DNA of 60,030 nt, taken from assembly GCA_934317845.1 (NCBI GenBank), contig CAKRES010000018.1, forward strand, positions 1 through 60,030. The letters are read 5' to 3'. Shown in pieces: positions 17,533-25,553 of the stretch. Under the pieces are notes generated by a model. The model made no database searches. It was not told the origin of the DNA and worked only from the letters and a program-made list of their open reading frames with translations. Position 1 is the stretch's first letter. Each line of letters starts with the position of its first letter. The translations under genes were made by a program, and so were the position numbers. Source of the DNA: an uncultured Lachnospiraceae bacterium (lineage in GTDB: Bacteria; Bacillota; Clostridia; Lachnospirales; Lachnospiraceae).

Positions 17533-17931
17533 TCATGAATCTTTCATTTCCTCCATCGTCAATCTCATACGCTCCAAACGTTCCTCCGAAATCGGTTCGG
17601 TATACCATGGCAAATGTTCGAAACAGTAAAATGGAAAATTTAACAGACTCTTCTTTCCGAATAACCGGTCATATTCCCTCATCTGTTCGGCACAGTAATC
17701 CTCCTGCGAAACCAGCTCATGATAAGTTACTTCCGCTCCCTCATCATGTGCAGCAAGTCCCATCTCTTCTAAACTTTGCAAATATCGTTCCAGTTTCCCC
17801 TCTTTAAACACCACGTCATAAAGTTCGCGAAGCTGCCCGACGATCTCTTCTTTTGTAATACCATCCTTAGCATCCCAGATTACCTTCATTGTTACCAATT
17901 CGTCTGATTTTAAAGTTTTCCTTTTTTTCAT
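17533..17931 (-). CDS. BlaI/MecI-family repressor (monocistronic)
   Basis: 132 aa from MKKRKTLKSDELVTMKVIWD; GGGGGT lies 7 nt before this ATG. The winged-helix N-terminus (SDELVTMKVIWDAKDGITKE) matches BlaI. The second half is unusual: the recognition region is acidic, and the C-terminus is rich in aromatic residues (FPFYCFEHLPWYTEPI) rather than the usual BlaI dimerisation helix. The gene stands alone, with its own promoter, an operator dyad and a terminator, back to back in orientation with the blaR1/blaI pair downstream. Target genes are unknown. Confidence 0.75.
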   Translation of the reverse strand: MKKRKTLKSDELVTMKVIWDAKDGITKEEIVGQLRELYDVVFKEGKLERYLQSLEEMGLAAHDEGAEVTYHELVSQEDYCAEQMREYDRLFGKKSLLNFPFYCFEHLPWYTEPISEERLERMRLTMEEMKDS

Positions 17932-17963
17932 AAACATACCCCCATTACTGCTACACCCTCTAT

Positions 17964-18013
17964 ACAATTAAAATTGTTTTATCAATATTAACACCATTTC
18001 ACATTTGTGTCAA
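17964..18013 (-). promoter_or_regulatory. promoter and dyad operator of the lone BlaI-like gene
   Basis: -35 TTGACA (18008-18013), 17-bp spacer, -10 TAATAT (17985-17990). Just downstream is ACAATT-AA-AATTGT (17964-17977), a perfect dyad whose ACA...TGT edges resemble BlaI/CopY-type operators. Autoregulation is inferred. Confidence 0.7.
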
Positions 18014-18041
18014 CCTCACTTGCCTTTATTTAATCATTTCT

Positions 18042-18075
18042 TTTAAAAAAAGAGAAACCCTAACGATTTCTCTTT
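18042..18075 (-). terminator. terminator after blaR1-like gene
   Basis: AAAGAGAAA-9 nt-TTTCTCTTT followed by a run of seven T on the minus strand, 17 nt past the stop of the 18092-19477 gene. Confidence 0.8.
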
Positions 18076-18091
18076 TCCACTATTCGTTTTC

Positions 18092-19477
18092 CTATTCCTC
18101 CAAACGATGTGTAAACAATATGGTTGCCTCTTGTTTTTTTCCACTTTTATTTGCAAGAAATATACGGTACATGCCATCTTTTTCGACCTGGAATGCATGA
18201 TCCTGTATTGCTTTTCCTGTAATATAAGTAATTGTATGATCAGGAGCCAAAAAACCTACCAGAAGCTTTTCTCTATCCGGATCACTCAAACAAGAAACAT
18301 GTATCTGCTGTCCTTTCTTTCGATAAAATGCATTGCCGGTATAATATGTACCTTTTTCCATCACAACATCATCCAGCGACGCATAATCTTTATGAGGCAA
18401 CATATGTTCTATATTTTCTACTGTAACGGGAGTATATTTTTGAGCAACGGTTTCTTCCTCGACTACATGCTCCCTGACTTTCAGGGGTGGGGGCAGCTCC
18501 AGGCGTTCCCCCTGCATCGTATTATACCAGATCGTGTTATAAATTCTTCCGGTTTCCTTTGTTGCTGCATAAGTCGTACATCCGCTCATCACCACAAGCA
18601 GGGCAACCAGCCCCATCGCTACAACCTGATGCATTTTCTTTCGTCCATATTGCCTGATGCAGTCAATCCGCCACACCAGCTCAGACTTTCCCGAAACCCA
18701 TGTTGGCAGGTAACAGCGATTCCCCAGTTCAACCCGTTCACTGAAAGAAAAGATCATCTCATAATACTCTTTCGCACTTCCTAACAGGCTTGCACAAGTA
18801 TTGTCACAATATGCCTCACTCCACCGGTCGAGATCTTCATATACGATCCGCATCAGCGGATTGAACCAGTAAATACATCCAAGCAGTATTCCCAGCGGTT
18901 TCCATAACGTATCAAGATGTATTACATGCACCAGCTCATGAAGCATGGCATTGGACATCTCTTTGTCATTCAGCGGCACCTCCGGGTAATAGATCTTGAT
19001 AAAAAACACACCGCTTACAAAGGGACTATTCACACCATAACCCTGTTTCACGGTTATATGACGTTTCACAGGAAGCTTTTCCTGAATGGAAGCAAGCAAT
19101 TTTTCTTTTTGCGGCAGCGGCATCGGATAACTCGTTTTTTTCACTCGTCGTATCCGTCGAAACTCCAATAGCAGCAAATATCCTTGTATTACTATACCAC
19201 AAAGCCATACAAGAAACAGCAGGACCATAACAACATCCAAGAGAGGCGTATGTACACCTACCATGTTATTGATGGAAAATCCCTGGCACGACATCATGAA
19301 AAATGCAACCGGAATATAATATCCCACCAGCACCAGACAAATCGCATCATGCATGAACCGAATGCTCACAAACTTTTTTAAAAAATGCTTGATAAACAGC
19401 CATGTAAGCGTTAAAACACTTCCGGTCACGGTCGTTAACAAAATCAGGATCGTAATATTACAAACCCAGTTTATCAA
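18092..19477 (-). CDS. BlaR1/MecR1-type M56 membrane metalloprotease with atypical sensor
   Basis: 461 aa. Membrane helices lie at about 5-30, 43-63 and 80-105. The cytoplasmic M56 peptidase domain carries the zinc motif HELVH (180-184) with a downstream glutamate in EAYCDN. Another helix lies near 283-302. The extracellular part (~303-461) is only ~158 residues and lacks a penicillin-binding-type SxxK/SxN/KTG set, so it probably does not sense beta-lactams by acylation; it may sense another cell-wall ligand. BlaR1 proteins cleave or inactivate their cognate BlaI. Its start overlaps the upstream blaI-like gene by 20 nt, fixing the pair as an operon. Confidence 0.82.
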   Translation of the reverse strand: MINWVCNITILILLTTVTGSVLTLTWLFIKHFLKKFVSIRFMHDAICLVLVGYYIPVAFFMMSCQGFSINNMVGVHTPLLDVVMVLLFLVWLCGIVIQGYLLLLEFRRIRRVKKTSYPMPLPQKEKLLASIQEKLPVKRHITVKQGYGVNSPFVSGVFFIKIYYPEVPLNDKEMSNAMLHELVHVIHLDTLWKPLGILLGCIYWFNPLMRIVYEDLDRWSEAYCDNTCASLLGSAKEYYEMIFSFSERVELGNRCYLPTWVSGKSELVWRIDCIRQYGRKKMHQVVAMGLVALLVVMSGCTTYAATKETGRIYNTIWYNTMQGERLELPPPLKVREHVVEEETVAQKYTPVTVENIEHMLPHKDYASLDDVVMEKGTYYTGNAFYRKKGQQIHVSCLSDPDREKLLVGFLAPDHTITYITGKAIQDHAFQVEKDGMYRIFLANKSGKKQEATILFTHRLEE

Positions 19478-19838
19478 TGGCCTTTTTGACCTCCTCTTTT
19501 TCTTCCTTTGTCATTTTTTTGTTCTTGAATAATGCTGTGATCAGCTTGCTGGTATTACCATCAAACCAGAAAGACTCCATATGCTTTAACTGTGCTGCAC
19601 GGAATGACTCCTCATCACGCGTTGCGAAGTAAAACTTTACACCACGCTGCATACAATCTACAAATCCTTTTTTCTGAAGATTTTTAAGGAAAGTGTAAAC
19701 TGTCGTGTCTTTATATACCATTCCATACTGTGATTCCAGTCGGTCACGGATCTCGCTGCATGTAGCATTCTCCTCCGCATCCCAAATACATTTCATTGTT
19801 GCTAATTCACACTCTGATAATTCTGACCTTCTCGCCAT
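19458..19838 (-). CDS. BlaI/MecI-family transcriptional repressor
   Basis: 126 aa from MARRSELSECELATMKCIWD (GAAAGGAGATAGTAAT precedes; a longer start lacks an RBS). Winged helix at ~8-75 with TTVYTFLKNLQKKGFVD as the recognition and wing region. The C-terminal dimerisation helix is ~90-126 (ITALFKNKKMTKEEKEEVKK). As in bla/mec operons it is followed, with overlap, by the M56 protease. The operator should be the dyad in its leader. Confidence 0.88.
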   Translation of the reverse strand: MARRSELSECELATMKCIWDAEENATCSEIRDRLESQYGMVYKDTTVYTFLKNLQKKGFVDCMQRGVKFYFATRDEESFRAAQLKHMESFWFDGNTSKLITALFKNKKMTKEEKEEVKKAIDKLGL

Positions 19839-19870
19839 ATTACTATCTCCTTTCTCACTTGATATCTGCA

Positions 19871-19966
19871 CACTGTAACAGTGCTGACATCATGCTATGC
19901 TCCTATCAGGTATATAGATGATACACCCAGATACTTTATCCTATCATTCCAAACATCTGACGTCAA
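19871..19966 (-). promoter_or_regulatory. promoter and palindromic operator of the blaI-blaR1 pair
   Basis: -35 TTGACG (19961-19966), 17-bp spacer, -10 TAGGAT (19938-19943). In the leader, CACTGT-A-ACAGTG (19871-19883) is a perfect 13-bp dyad, 33 nt before the start codon. BlaI binding is inferred from position and symmetry; the sequence differs from the dyad at 17964. Confidence 0.6.
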
Positions 19967-19995
19967 GATTATATATTCAAAAACAACAGAAAATA

Positions 19996-20466
19996 TCAGT
20001 TCCGGTATTCATTCGGAAGATTCCGGAAACGCTCCCATTCTGTCCGATCCCGCTCCGCCTTGATCTTGATCGTATAACTCACCTTTTGTTCGTCCGTATC
20101 CAGATAAATAAAATAGTAGCCATCCCGCTGTTCGATCTGCTCGATCGGAGCCTCCTTTAATGAAGAAAACAGTGGCTCATACTCCTCCTTGGAAAGTGCG
20201 GTATCTTCTGTTTTTTCCGCGATCGTATCATCCATATTGTAAAGCGTATAGCCATCCAACAGGAAATAAAACTCCGATACCTGCTCCAATGTTATCTTCA
20301 TCTCATTCGTTCCCATACTGCGCAGCTCCTGATTCTGACTGTTACCGGCAGATATGATCACATCACTTACCGTGATCTGAAATGCATCCGGCTTCTGCTT
20401 CATGTCAAGTACCACACTTTGCGAAAAATCAAATGTCTGTAATTCCTGTCTGCTTATAAAACCCAT
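19996..20466 (-). CDS. hypothetical protein, no recognised domain
   Basis: 156 aa from MGFISRQELQTFDFSQ; a 30-codon longer frame would start inside the promoter at 20504-20532, so the shorter start (GGAAGGG before ATG) is preferred. Soluble, acidic, with alternating beta-like stretches (SVVLDMKQKPDAFQITVSDV, YYFIYLDTDEQKVSYTIKI) and no signal peptide. I do not recognise the family. It follows the PdaA-like gene but has its own promoter. Confidence 0.6.
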   Translation of the reverse strand: MGFISRQELQTFDFSQSVVLDMKQKPDAFQITVSDVIISAGNSQNQELRSMGTNEMKITLEQVSEFYFLLDGYTLYNMDDTIAEKTEDTALSKEEYEPLFSSLKEAPIEQIEQRDGYYFIYLDTDEQKVSYTIKIKAERDRTEWERFRNLPNEYRN

Positions 20467-20503
20467 GCGTAACCCTTCCTGTACCTCTGTTATTATTACT
20501 TCA

Positions 20504-20532
20504 AGTGTAGCATGTTCCCTCTGTTTGTGCAA
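20504..20532 (-). promoter_or_regulatory. promoter of the 156-aa hypothetical gene
   Basis: TTGCAC (20527-20532), 17-bp spacer, TACACT (20504-20509); decides the start of the downstream gene. Confidence 0.6.
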
Positions 20533-20555
20533 CCGGTACAGTCTGTGAAAAAGCA

Positions 20556-21500
20556 TTATTGCTCGTTTTGTTTCAGTTCATATAAGGAACCGAACCGATA
20601 TCCTTCCTGTTCCAGATTGGTAAGTACTGTATCGAGTGCTCCGGCATTTGCAGAGGACACATTGTGGATCAGGGGGATCGCACCCGGATGGTAGTATTTT
20701 TGAAAATGCTCGATCACATGCTCCACACTCGGCTGACGGTTCACATCATAATCAAGGTAAGCCATACTCCAGAAGATCGTGGCATAGCCTAAATCCTGTG
20801 CTGCCTTTAACAGATATTCACTGTATTCCCCTTTCGGCGGGCGAAAAAATAGATCCATCTCATATCCCGTAGCTTCCTTCATGTAATCCTGGCACCCCAG
20901 GATCTCCTCCATGATCTTATCCAGAGAAGCCTCCGAAAGATTCGGGTGTGTGATCGTATGATTTCCCACAATATGCCCCTCCTCCTTCATCCGCTTCGTG
21001 ATCGCCACATTGTCCCGGATGTAGGTCTGTGTCACAAAAAACGCCGCTGGTGCCTTGTGCTTTTTTAACACATCCAGCATTCCTTCCGTGTAACCATTTT
21101 CATAACCGCAGTCAAAGGTCAGATAGATCACTTTATCCGGAACAGACTTCTGCATAACACTATCATCCTTGTAAAAAGCGTTATACTTTGCAATGTCGAT
21201 CTCTTCCTGCGCACCACTTGGCATATGATCCGCATTCCGCTTAAACCACCAGGAATTATATGCCTTGGAAATGCCTTCGTAATCGGATTCCACCAAAAGC
21301 CGGTTTTGTTTTTTCTTCTTCTCTTTTTTCACCGAAGTATCCTGCTTCGCCTGCTCCGTCGCAGCTGCCCCCGTTGCCCCTTGTCTCGCTTCGTTTTTTT
21401 TTTTCATCTGGCAGCCGCAAACGAAACAAAAAACCAGAGAACAAAGCAGCATTGCAGCCACTCTTTCTCTGGTTTGATTTCTTATTTTCCGATGCTTCAT
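20556..21500 (-). CDS. PdaA-type polysaccharide deacetylase lipoprotein
   Basis: 314 aa. The N-terminus has a lipoprotein signal (MLLCSLVFCFVCGC, lipobox cysteine ~30) and a lysine-rich linker, so the enzyme is anchored outside the membrane. The NodB domain covers ~120-305: TFDCGYENGYTEGML (metal and catalytic Asp), VGNHTITHPNLSEASLDK (metal histidines), FFRPPKGEYSEYLL, and IFWSMAYLDYD. TFDxGYENG is characteristic of PdaA, which de-N-acetylates muramic acid during muramic-lactam formation in spore cortex. The coding region contains an A11 homopolymer (~21397-21407) that could slip. Confidence 0.85.
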   Translation of the reverse strand: MKHRKIRNQTRERVAAMLLCSLVFCFVCGCQMKKKNEARQGATGAAATEQAKQDTSVKKEKKKKQNRLLVESDYEGISKAYNSWWFKRNADHMPSGAQEEIDIAKYNAFYKDDSVMQKSVPDKVIYLTFDCGYENGYTEGMLDVLKKHKAPAAFFVTQTYIRDNVAITKRMKEEGHIVGNHTITHPNLSEASLDKIMEEILGCQDYMKEATGYEMDLFFRPPKGEYSEYLLKAAQDLGYATIFWSMAYLDYDVNRQPSVEHVIEHFQKYYHPGAIPLIHNVSSANAGALDTVLTNLEQEGYRFGSLYELKQNEQ

Positions 21501-21568
21501 ACCGTACTCCCACTCTTGTTCTTAGTACAAGATATGAAGCATTTTATGAATTATTCCAGATCTATGGA

Positions 21569-22342
21569 TTACTCCATCAGCATACTTTTCAACAGATCCT
21601 CCAAAAGTTCTTTATCTATCTTGGGTGGCTGCGGCACCGCTTCCTTTGCCGCAGCACTATACTCCTGCTTTTCTGAGGCAAATTCCTTCTGCTCCTTATG
21701 TAACGGTTTTACAAGTCCAAGCTGTTCCCGTTCCCTCCTTGTCACGATATCCCCATCCAGCGAGGGAATCACCCGCTCCCCGGCTCCCGTCTCTTTTCGG
21801 ACCGGTTCTTCTGCTTCCTTTTTTTCCGGCAGACTGCTGAAATAATCCTTCATGCCAAGCAAAAAACAGCCCCGGTAGTATTCTGTCCCCGAAAACACCT
21901 CAAACAAAAGGCAAAGTCCTGCACAGAAAAACCCGGCGGTAAACAAAAACAATGTCTCGTTCATACGGCAGCCATCCACATACGAAAGCAATGTGCTGAC
22001 CATGCCAAGCAGCACCGTCGCTGTCATCGCAACCAGATTTCCATTTTCCAGCCGGTACACCGGAATAAAACCGATCTTTGAAAAAGCCAGCTGCTTTCGC
22101 AAATGCTCCTCTACCTGTGGCGTTTTCCCTTCCTTTACACTCTGTTCATACCAGGAAATGCTCTGGCTCACCATATGATTCCGTACCCGTTTCGGATTCC
22201 GATTCAGTTTTCCTACTGCGCGACTGAGTGACTTTAGTGACAAACGGCTGATCTCCTTTGACAGGATCCCAAGCAGCGTGATCCCCGCCATCACATAAAC
22301 AACCGGCCATCTGCTCATCCATAATTCCAATTCAAATGCCAT
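21569..22342 (-). CDS. membrane protein of unknown function with charged cytoplasmic tail
   Basis: 257 aa from MAFELELWMSRW (AAAGGAGGAGTATAAG precedes; a 17-codon longer start lacks an RBS). Hydrophobic helices at about 12-30, 105-125 and 130-150. A basic loop in between has RAVGKLNRNPKRVRNHM. The last ~100 residues are charged, Glu/Lys rich and probably disordered, ending in a short helix (LEDLLKSML). I do not recognise a family. It lies between a nucleosidase and a cell-wall deacetylase on the same strand. Confidence 0.6.
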   Translation of the reverse strand: MAFELELWMSRWPVVYVMAGITLLGILSKEISRLSLKSLSRAVGKLNRNPKRVRNHMVSQSISWYEQSVKEGKTPQVEEHLRKQLAFSKIGFIPVYRLENGNLVAMTATVLLGMVSTLLSYVDGCRMNETLFLFTAGFFCAGLCLLFEVFSGTEYYRGCFLLGMKDYFSSLPEKKEAEEPVRKETGAGERVIPSLDGDIVTRREREQLGLVKPLHKEQKEFASEKQEYSAAAKEAVPQPPKIDKELLEDLLKSMLME

Positions 22343-22458
22343 CTTATACTCCTCCTTTTCCTGCCCTATCAGGTCTACCCTTATGATACGCAAAAAAAAG
22401 AACCAAAGACAAGCTGTTTCGTCCTCTAATATCCGACAAAAACCGGGGAGATGATCCT

Positions 22459-23172
22459 CTATGCCCAGTGCTTCGCCTCATTTCGATATAATTGCTCTAA
22501 CAACCGCAGACTATGCTTGATCGCTTTTTTTGCAAAAACAGGATAATCCTCAGAACCGGAATTATCTGCCTTATCGGAAATGGCGCGGATCACAAGATAC
22601 GGGATCTGATTCAGATAAGCAACCTGTGCCATCGCAGCCCCCTCCATTTCCGCACAGCGGCCGCCAAACTCCTTTACCAGATATTCCTTTTTCTCCGGAG
22701 AAGCAATAAACTGATCCCCGCTGACAACCTTGCCAACCATACAGGAAATGTCCGGATTTGCCTCCTCACATGCCCGCTTTGCAGCCTCAATCAGCTCCTG
22801 ATCCGCAGGAAACACGGAAGTATCCATACGAGGGATAACACCAACCGGATCCCCCAATGCCGAAACATCCATATCATGCTGCTGCGCCTCGCTCGAAAGT
22901 ACAATGTCCCCAATGTCGATCGACGCATCCAGACTGCCGGCAACACCAGTATTGATCAGCACATTAACGCCAAACAGATCGACCAGGATCTGCGCACAAA
23001 CCGCCATATTCACCTTGCCAATACCACTCACGCAGACCACAGACTCCACGCCCCAAAGCATGCCCTTTGTAAAAACCATTCCTGCTGCCTGACGCTCCAC
23101 CTTATCCGTCATCAGATCCTTTAACGCAGCAACCTCTTCCTCCATCGCACCAATCAAACCAATCGTTTTCAT
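22459..23172 (-). CDS. mtnN: 5'-methylthioadenosine/S-adenosylhomocysteine nucleosidase
   Basis: 237 aa from MKTIGLIGAMEEEVAALK (AAGGAG, 9 nt before). It cleaves adenine from MTA, SAH and 5'-deoxyadenosine in the methyl cycle. Family marks: GLIGAMEEEV (catalytic Glu), SGIGKVNMAVCAQ, NTGVAGSLD, VSGDQFIAS, CAEMEGAAMAQVAYL, and the catalytic Asp in RAISDKADNSG. No signal peptide. It is divergent from the TSCPD-murG genes. Confidence 0.95.
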   Translation of the reverse strand: MKTIGLIGAMEEEVAALKDLMTDKVERQAAGMVFTKGMLWGVESVVCVSGIGKVNMAVCAQILVDLFGVNVLINTGVAGSLDASIDIGDIVLSSEAQQHDMDVSALGDPVGVIPRMDTSVFPADQELIEAAKRACEEANPDISCMVGKVVSGDQFIASPEKKEYLVKEFGGRCAEMEGAAMAQVAYLNQIPYLVIRAISDKADNSGSEDYPVFAKKAIKHSLRLLEQLYRNEAKHWA

Positions 23173-23339
23173 AAAACCAATCTCCTTTGCCTTGCACATC
23201 TTACTTCATGTGGTATAATCGTAATTACAGTTACATGCCATTATGTATAGTGCAATAGTCAGATGCCCTATACTCGCACGGAATCAGTGTATCACACTGC
23301 AAACATTTATACAATCATGTAACCCTAACAGCATATAAC

Positions 23340-23478
23340 GTTGTGAAATCTATAACAGGGGTTTATTTATAAGTTGTTTGAATTATGGCATCCTATGTAC
23401 CGTTGCGAGCGATGAGTAGCGAAAGCGTGCCTGCGATGGTATCATCTTCTTTCCGCAACGCCCCTGCAATTTCACAAC
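23340..23478. repeat. nested palindromic element upstream of the TSCPD gene
   Basis: Outer arms GTTGTGAAAT...CAGGGG (23340-23361) and CCCCTG..ATTTCACAAC (23461-23478) are inverted. Inside them CGTTGCG (23401-23407) pairs with CGCAACG (23454-23460). The core is unusually GC-rich, with GCGAGCGATGAGTAGCGAAAG. Fits a MITE/REP-like palindrome or a structured leader; no coding sense on either strand. The rest of the 335-bp gap (23173-23507) shows no other clear feature than the RBS AAAGGAGGAG of the next gene. Confidence 0.55.
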
Positions 23479-23507
23479 ACCCACACAAACAAAGGAGGAG
23501 TTTATAA

Positions 23508-23744
23508 ATGGAATATGCACCAAAAGGCGTGTGCTCACGCAAGATCACATTTGACATTACAGATCATAAGGTAACTAACGTTCAATTTTTAGGAGGCTGT
23601 GCAGGAAATACGCAGGGCGTTGCCCGCCTGATCGAAGGCATGGATGTCGACGATGCCATTGCCCGTTTGGATGGTATTCAGTGCGGATTCAAAGGTACAT
23701 CCTGCCCGGATCAGCTTGCACAGGCATTAAAAGCAGCAAAATAG
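23508..23744 (+). CDS. TSCPD-domain small protein (TIGR03905-like)
   Basis: 78 aa, four cysteines (VCSRK, GGCAGNTQG, QCGFKGTSCPDQL). The TSCPD motif is also found at the C-terminus of B12-dependent ribonucleotide reductase. The stand-alone family is common in Clostridia, and its role is unknown; a metal- or nucleotide-binding role is plausible. RBS AAAGGAGGAG, 10 nt before murG. No membrane segment. Confidence 0.85.
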   Translation: MEYAPKGVCSRKITFDITDHKVTNVQFLGGCAGNTQGVARLIEGMDVDDAIARLDGIQCGFKGTSCPDQLAQALKAAK

Positions 23745-23754
23745 GAGGTCTTTC

Positions 23755-24819
23755 ATGAAACGGATTGTATTAACCGGCGGAGGAACTGCCGGACATGTTA
23801 CCCCAAATATGGCTCTCATTCCAGAACTTAAGAAAGCAGGCTATGACATTCATTATATTGGCTCCTATGAAGGCATTGAAAAGCGTCTGATCGAAGACAT
23901 GAAGATTCCTTACCATGGTATCTCATCCGGTAAATTAAGACGTTATTTTGATGTAAAAAATTTCTCGGATCCTTTCCGCGTGATCAAGGGATTTTCAGAG
24001 GCCAATACGCTCTTAAAGGCATTGAAGCCGGATATTGTATTTTCCAAAGGCGGCTTTGTCTCTGTCCCTGTTGTCTTAGCAGCAAAACACCGCCACATCC
24101 CCTGCATTATTCACGAAAGTGATATGACACCGGGGCTGGCAAACAAGATCGCCATTCCAAGTGCGACCAAAGTCTGCTGCAACTTCCCGGAAACCTTAGA
24201 ACATCTGCCAAGCGGAAAGGCAGTTCTGACAGGTTCTCCGATCAGAAAAGAGTTATTTGAAGGGAACAAGAGTGATGCCTGCACAATGCTCGGATTTTCT
24301 GAAAGCAAACCAACACTTATGATCATTGGAGGAAGTCTGGGGTCTGTAGCGATCAACAATGCGATCCGCAACAATTTAGATCAGCTTCTTGAAAACTTCC
24401 AGATCATCCATTGCTGCGGCAAGGGACATTTAGATCCTGCCTTACAGGACAAACCGGGTTACCGTCAATTTGAATATGTGAAAAAAGAGCTGGCAGGCTA
24501 CTTAGCACTGGCAGATCTAGTCGTATCCCGCGCCGGAGCCAATGCGATCTGCGAACTGTTAGCATTAAAGAAACCAAACATTTTGATCCCACTTTCCGCA
24601 AAAGCAAGCCGTGGGGACCAGATCTTAAATGCAGCTTCCTTTGAAAAGAGTGGTTACAGCAAAGTCATCGCAGAGGAAGATGTAACAAACGAAACACTTT
24701 TGGATGCAATCCACGACGTATACAACCACCGAAAAGATTATATTGCCGCGATGAGTGAAAGCAAATTATCCAATCCGGTAGATACGATCATGGAATTGAT
24801 CTTAACTACAAGCAAATAA
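23755..24819 (+). CDS. murG: UDP-GlcNAc:undecaprenyl-PP-MurNAc-pentapeptide GlcNAc transferase MurG
   Basis: 354 aa. It makes lipid II from lipid I at the inner face of the membrane. N-terminal LTGGGTAGHVTPNMALIPEL is the acceptor-binding glycine loop, and FSKGGFVSVPVVLAA and IIHESDMTPGLANKIA follow. The C-terminal UDP-GlcNAc site has IIGGSLGSVAIN, VVSRAGANAICELLALKKP, and ASRGDQILNA. The gene lies outside the dcw cluster. It is the middle gene of TSCPD-murG-thioesterase with 10- and 14-nt gaps. Confidence 0.95.
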   Translation: MKRIVLTGGGTAGHVTPNMALIPELKKAGYDIHYIGSYEGIEKRLIEDMKIPYHGISSGKLRRYFDVKNFSDPFRVIKGFSEANTLLKALKPDIVFSKGGFVSVPVVLAAKHRHIPCIIHESDMTPGLANKIAIPSATKVCCNFPETLEHLPSGKAVLTGSPIRKELFEGNKSDACTMLGFSESKPTLMIIGGSLGSVAINNAIRNNLDQLLENFQIIHCCGKGHLDPALQDKPGYRQFEYVKKELAGYLALADLVVSRAGANAICELLALKKPNILIPLSAKASRGDQILNAASFEKSGYSKVIAEEDVTNETLLDAIHDVYNHRKDYIAAMSESKLSNPVDTIMELILTTSK

Positions 24820-24833
24820 TAAAGGAGGCCTTT

Positions 24834-25553
24834 ATGTATTCTTTTGAAAGCCGCGTGCGCTTTAGTGAAACAGATCCAAACGGACAGTTATCCTTACCTG
24901 CCGTGATCAATTATTTTCAGGATTGCTCCGAATTCCAGTCCGACTCTTTGGGAACAGGAGTTGACACGCTCGGAACACATGCCTGGATCTTAAATGCATG
25001 GCAAGTACAGTTTCGTCATTTTCCCAAACGGAACGATGTCATCACAATTGCCACCAAACCTTATCAATTCAAAGGAATCGAAGGCTTTCGTAACTTTTTG
25101 ATCTTTGATGCTGATGGCAACGTAGCGATCAATGCCAATTCGATCTGGACGTACTTTGATCTGCAAAAGCAACGTCCTTGTCGTATCACTGACGATCAGT
25201 ACGAAGCTTATCAACTGGAAGACGCTTATCCGATGGAATGTACTCCGCGAAAGATCACAATAAAAGATCTGTCCGAAAATGATTATGAAACACTGTCCTC
25301 CCTCACGATCACCCGCTCTCATCTGGATCTGTTCGGTCATATGAACAACGCTCAGTATGTCACGATCGCTTATGACCATCTGCCGGAAGATCTCACCTAC
25401 ACACAGATGCGGGTAGAGTATAAAAAACAGGCACGCCTCGGCGATGTCATCGCCACGAAGCGTGCCTGCTTGAAAGATCGTACGATCCTTTGTCTGGAAA
25501 ATGAAGACAAAGAACCTTATGCCATTTTAGAATTCACGGATATTCCTTTATAA
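24834..25553 (+). CDS. acyl-ACP thioesterase (FatA/FatB-like)
   Basis: 239 aa, double hotdog fold. It hydrolyses acyl-ACP to free fatty acid. N-terminal hotdog: VRFSETDPNGQLSLPAVINY and HAWILNAWQVQF. C-terminal hotdog: ITRSHLDLFGHMNNAQYVT, where the Asn-His region is catalytic in plant FatA/B and bacterial homologues. RBS AAAGGAGGCCTTT. The stop overlaps the convergent chemoreceptor gene by 6 nt. Confidence 0.85.
   Translation: MYSFESRVRFSETDPNGQLSLPAVINYFQDCSEFQSDSLGTGVDTLGTHAWILNAWQVQFRHFPKRNDVITIATKPYQFKGIEGFRNFLIFDADGNVAINANSIWTYFDLQKQRPCRITDDQYEAYQLEDAYPMECTPRKITIKDLSENDYETLSSLTITRSHLDLFGHMNNAQYVTIAYDHLPEDLTYTQMRVEYKKQARLGDVIATKRACLKDRTILCLENEDKEPYAILEFTDIPL

Noticed and set aside
21225..21845. 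Long plus-strand frame opposite the deacetylase gene
   Set aside because: No RBS, low-complexity Leu/Ser/Phe protein, and both minus-strand genes there have strong family or RBS support.
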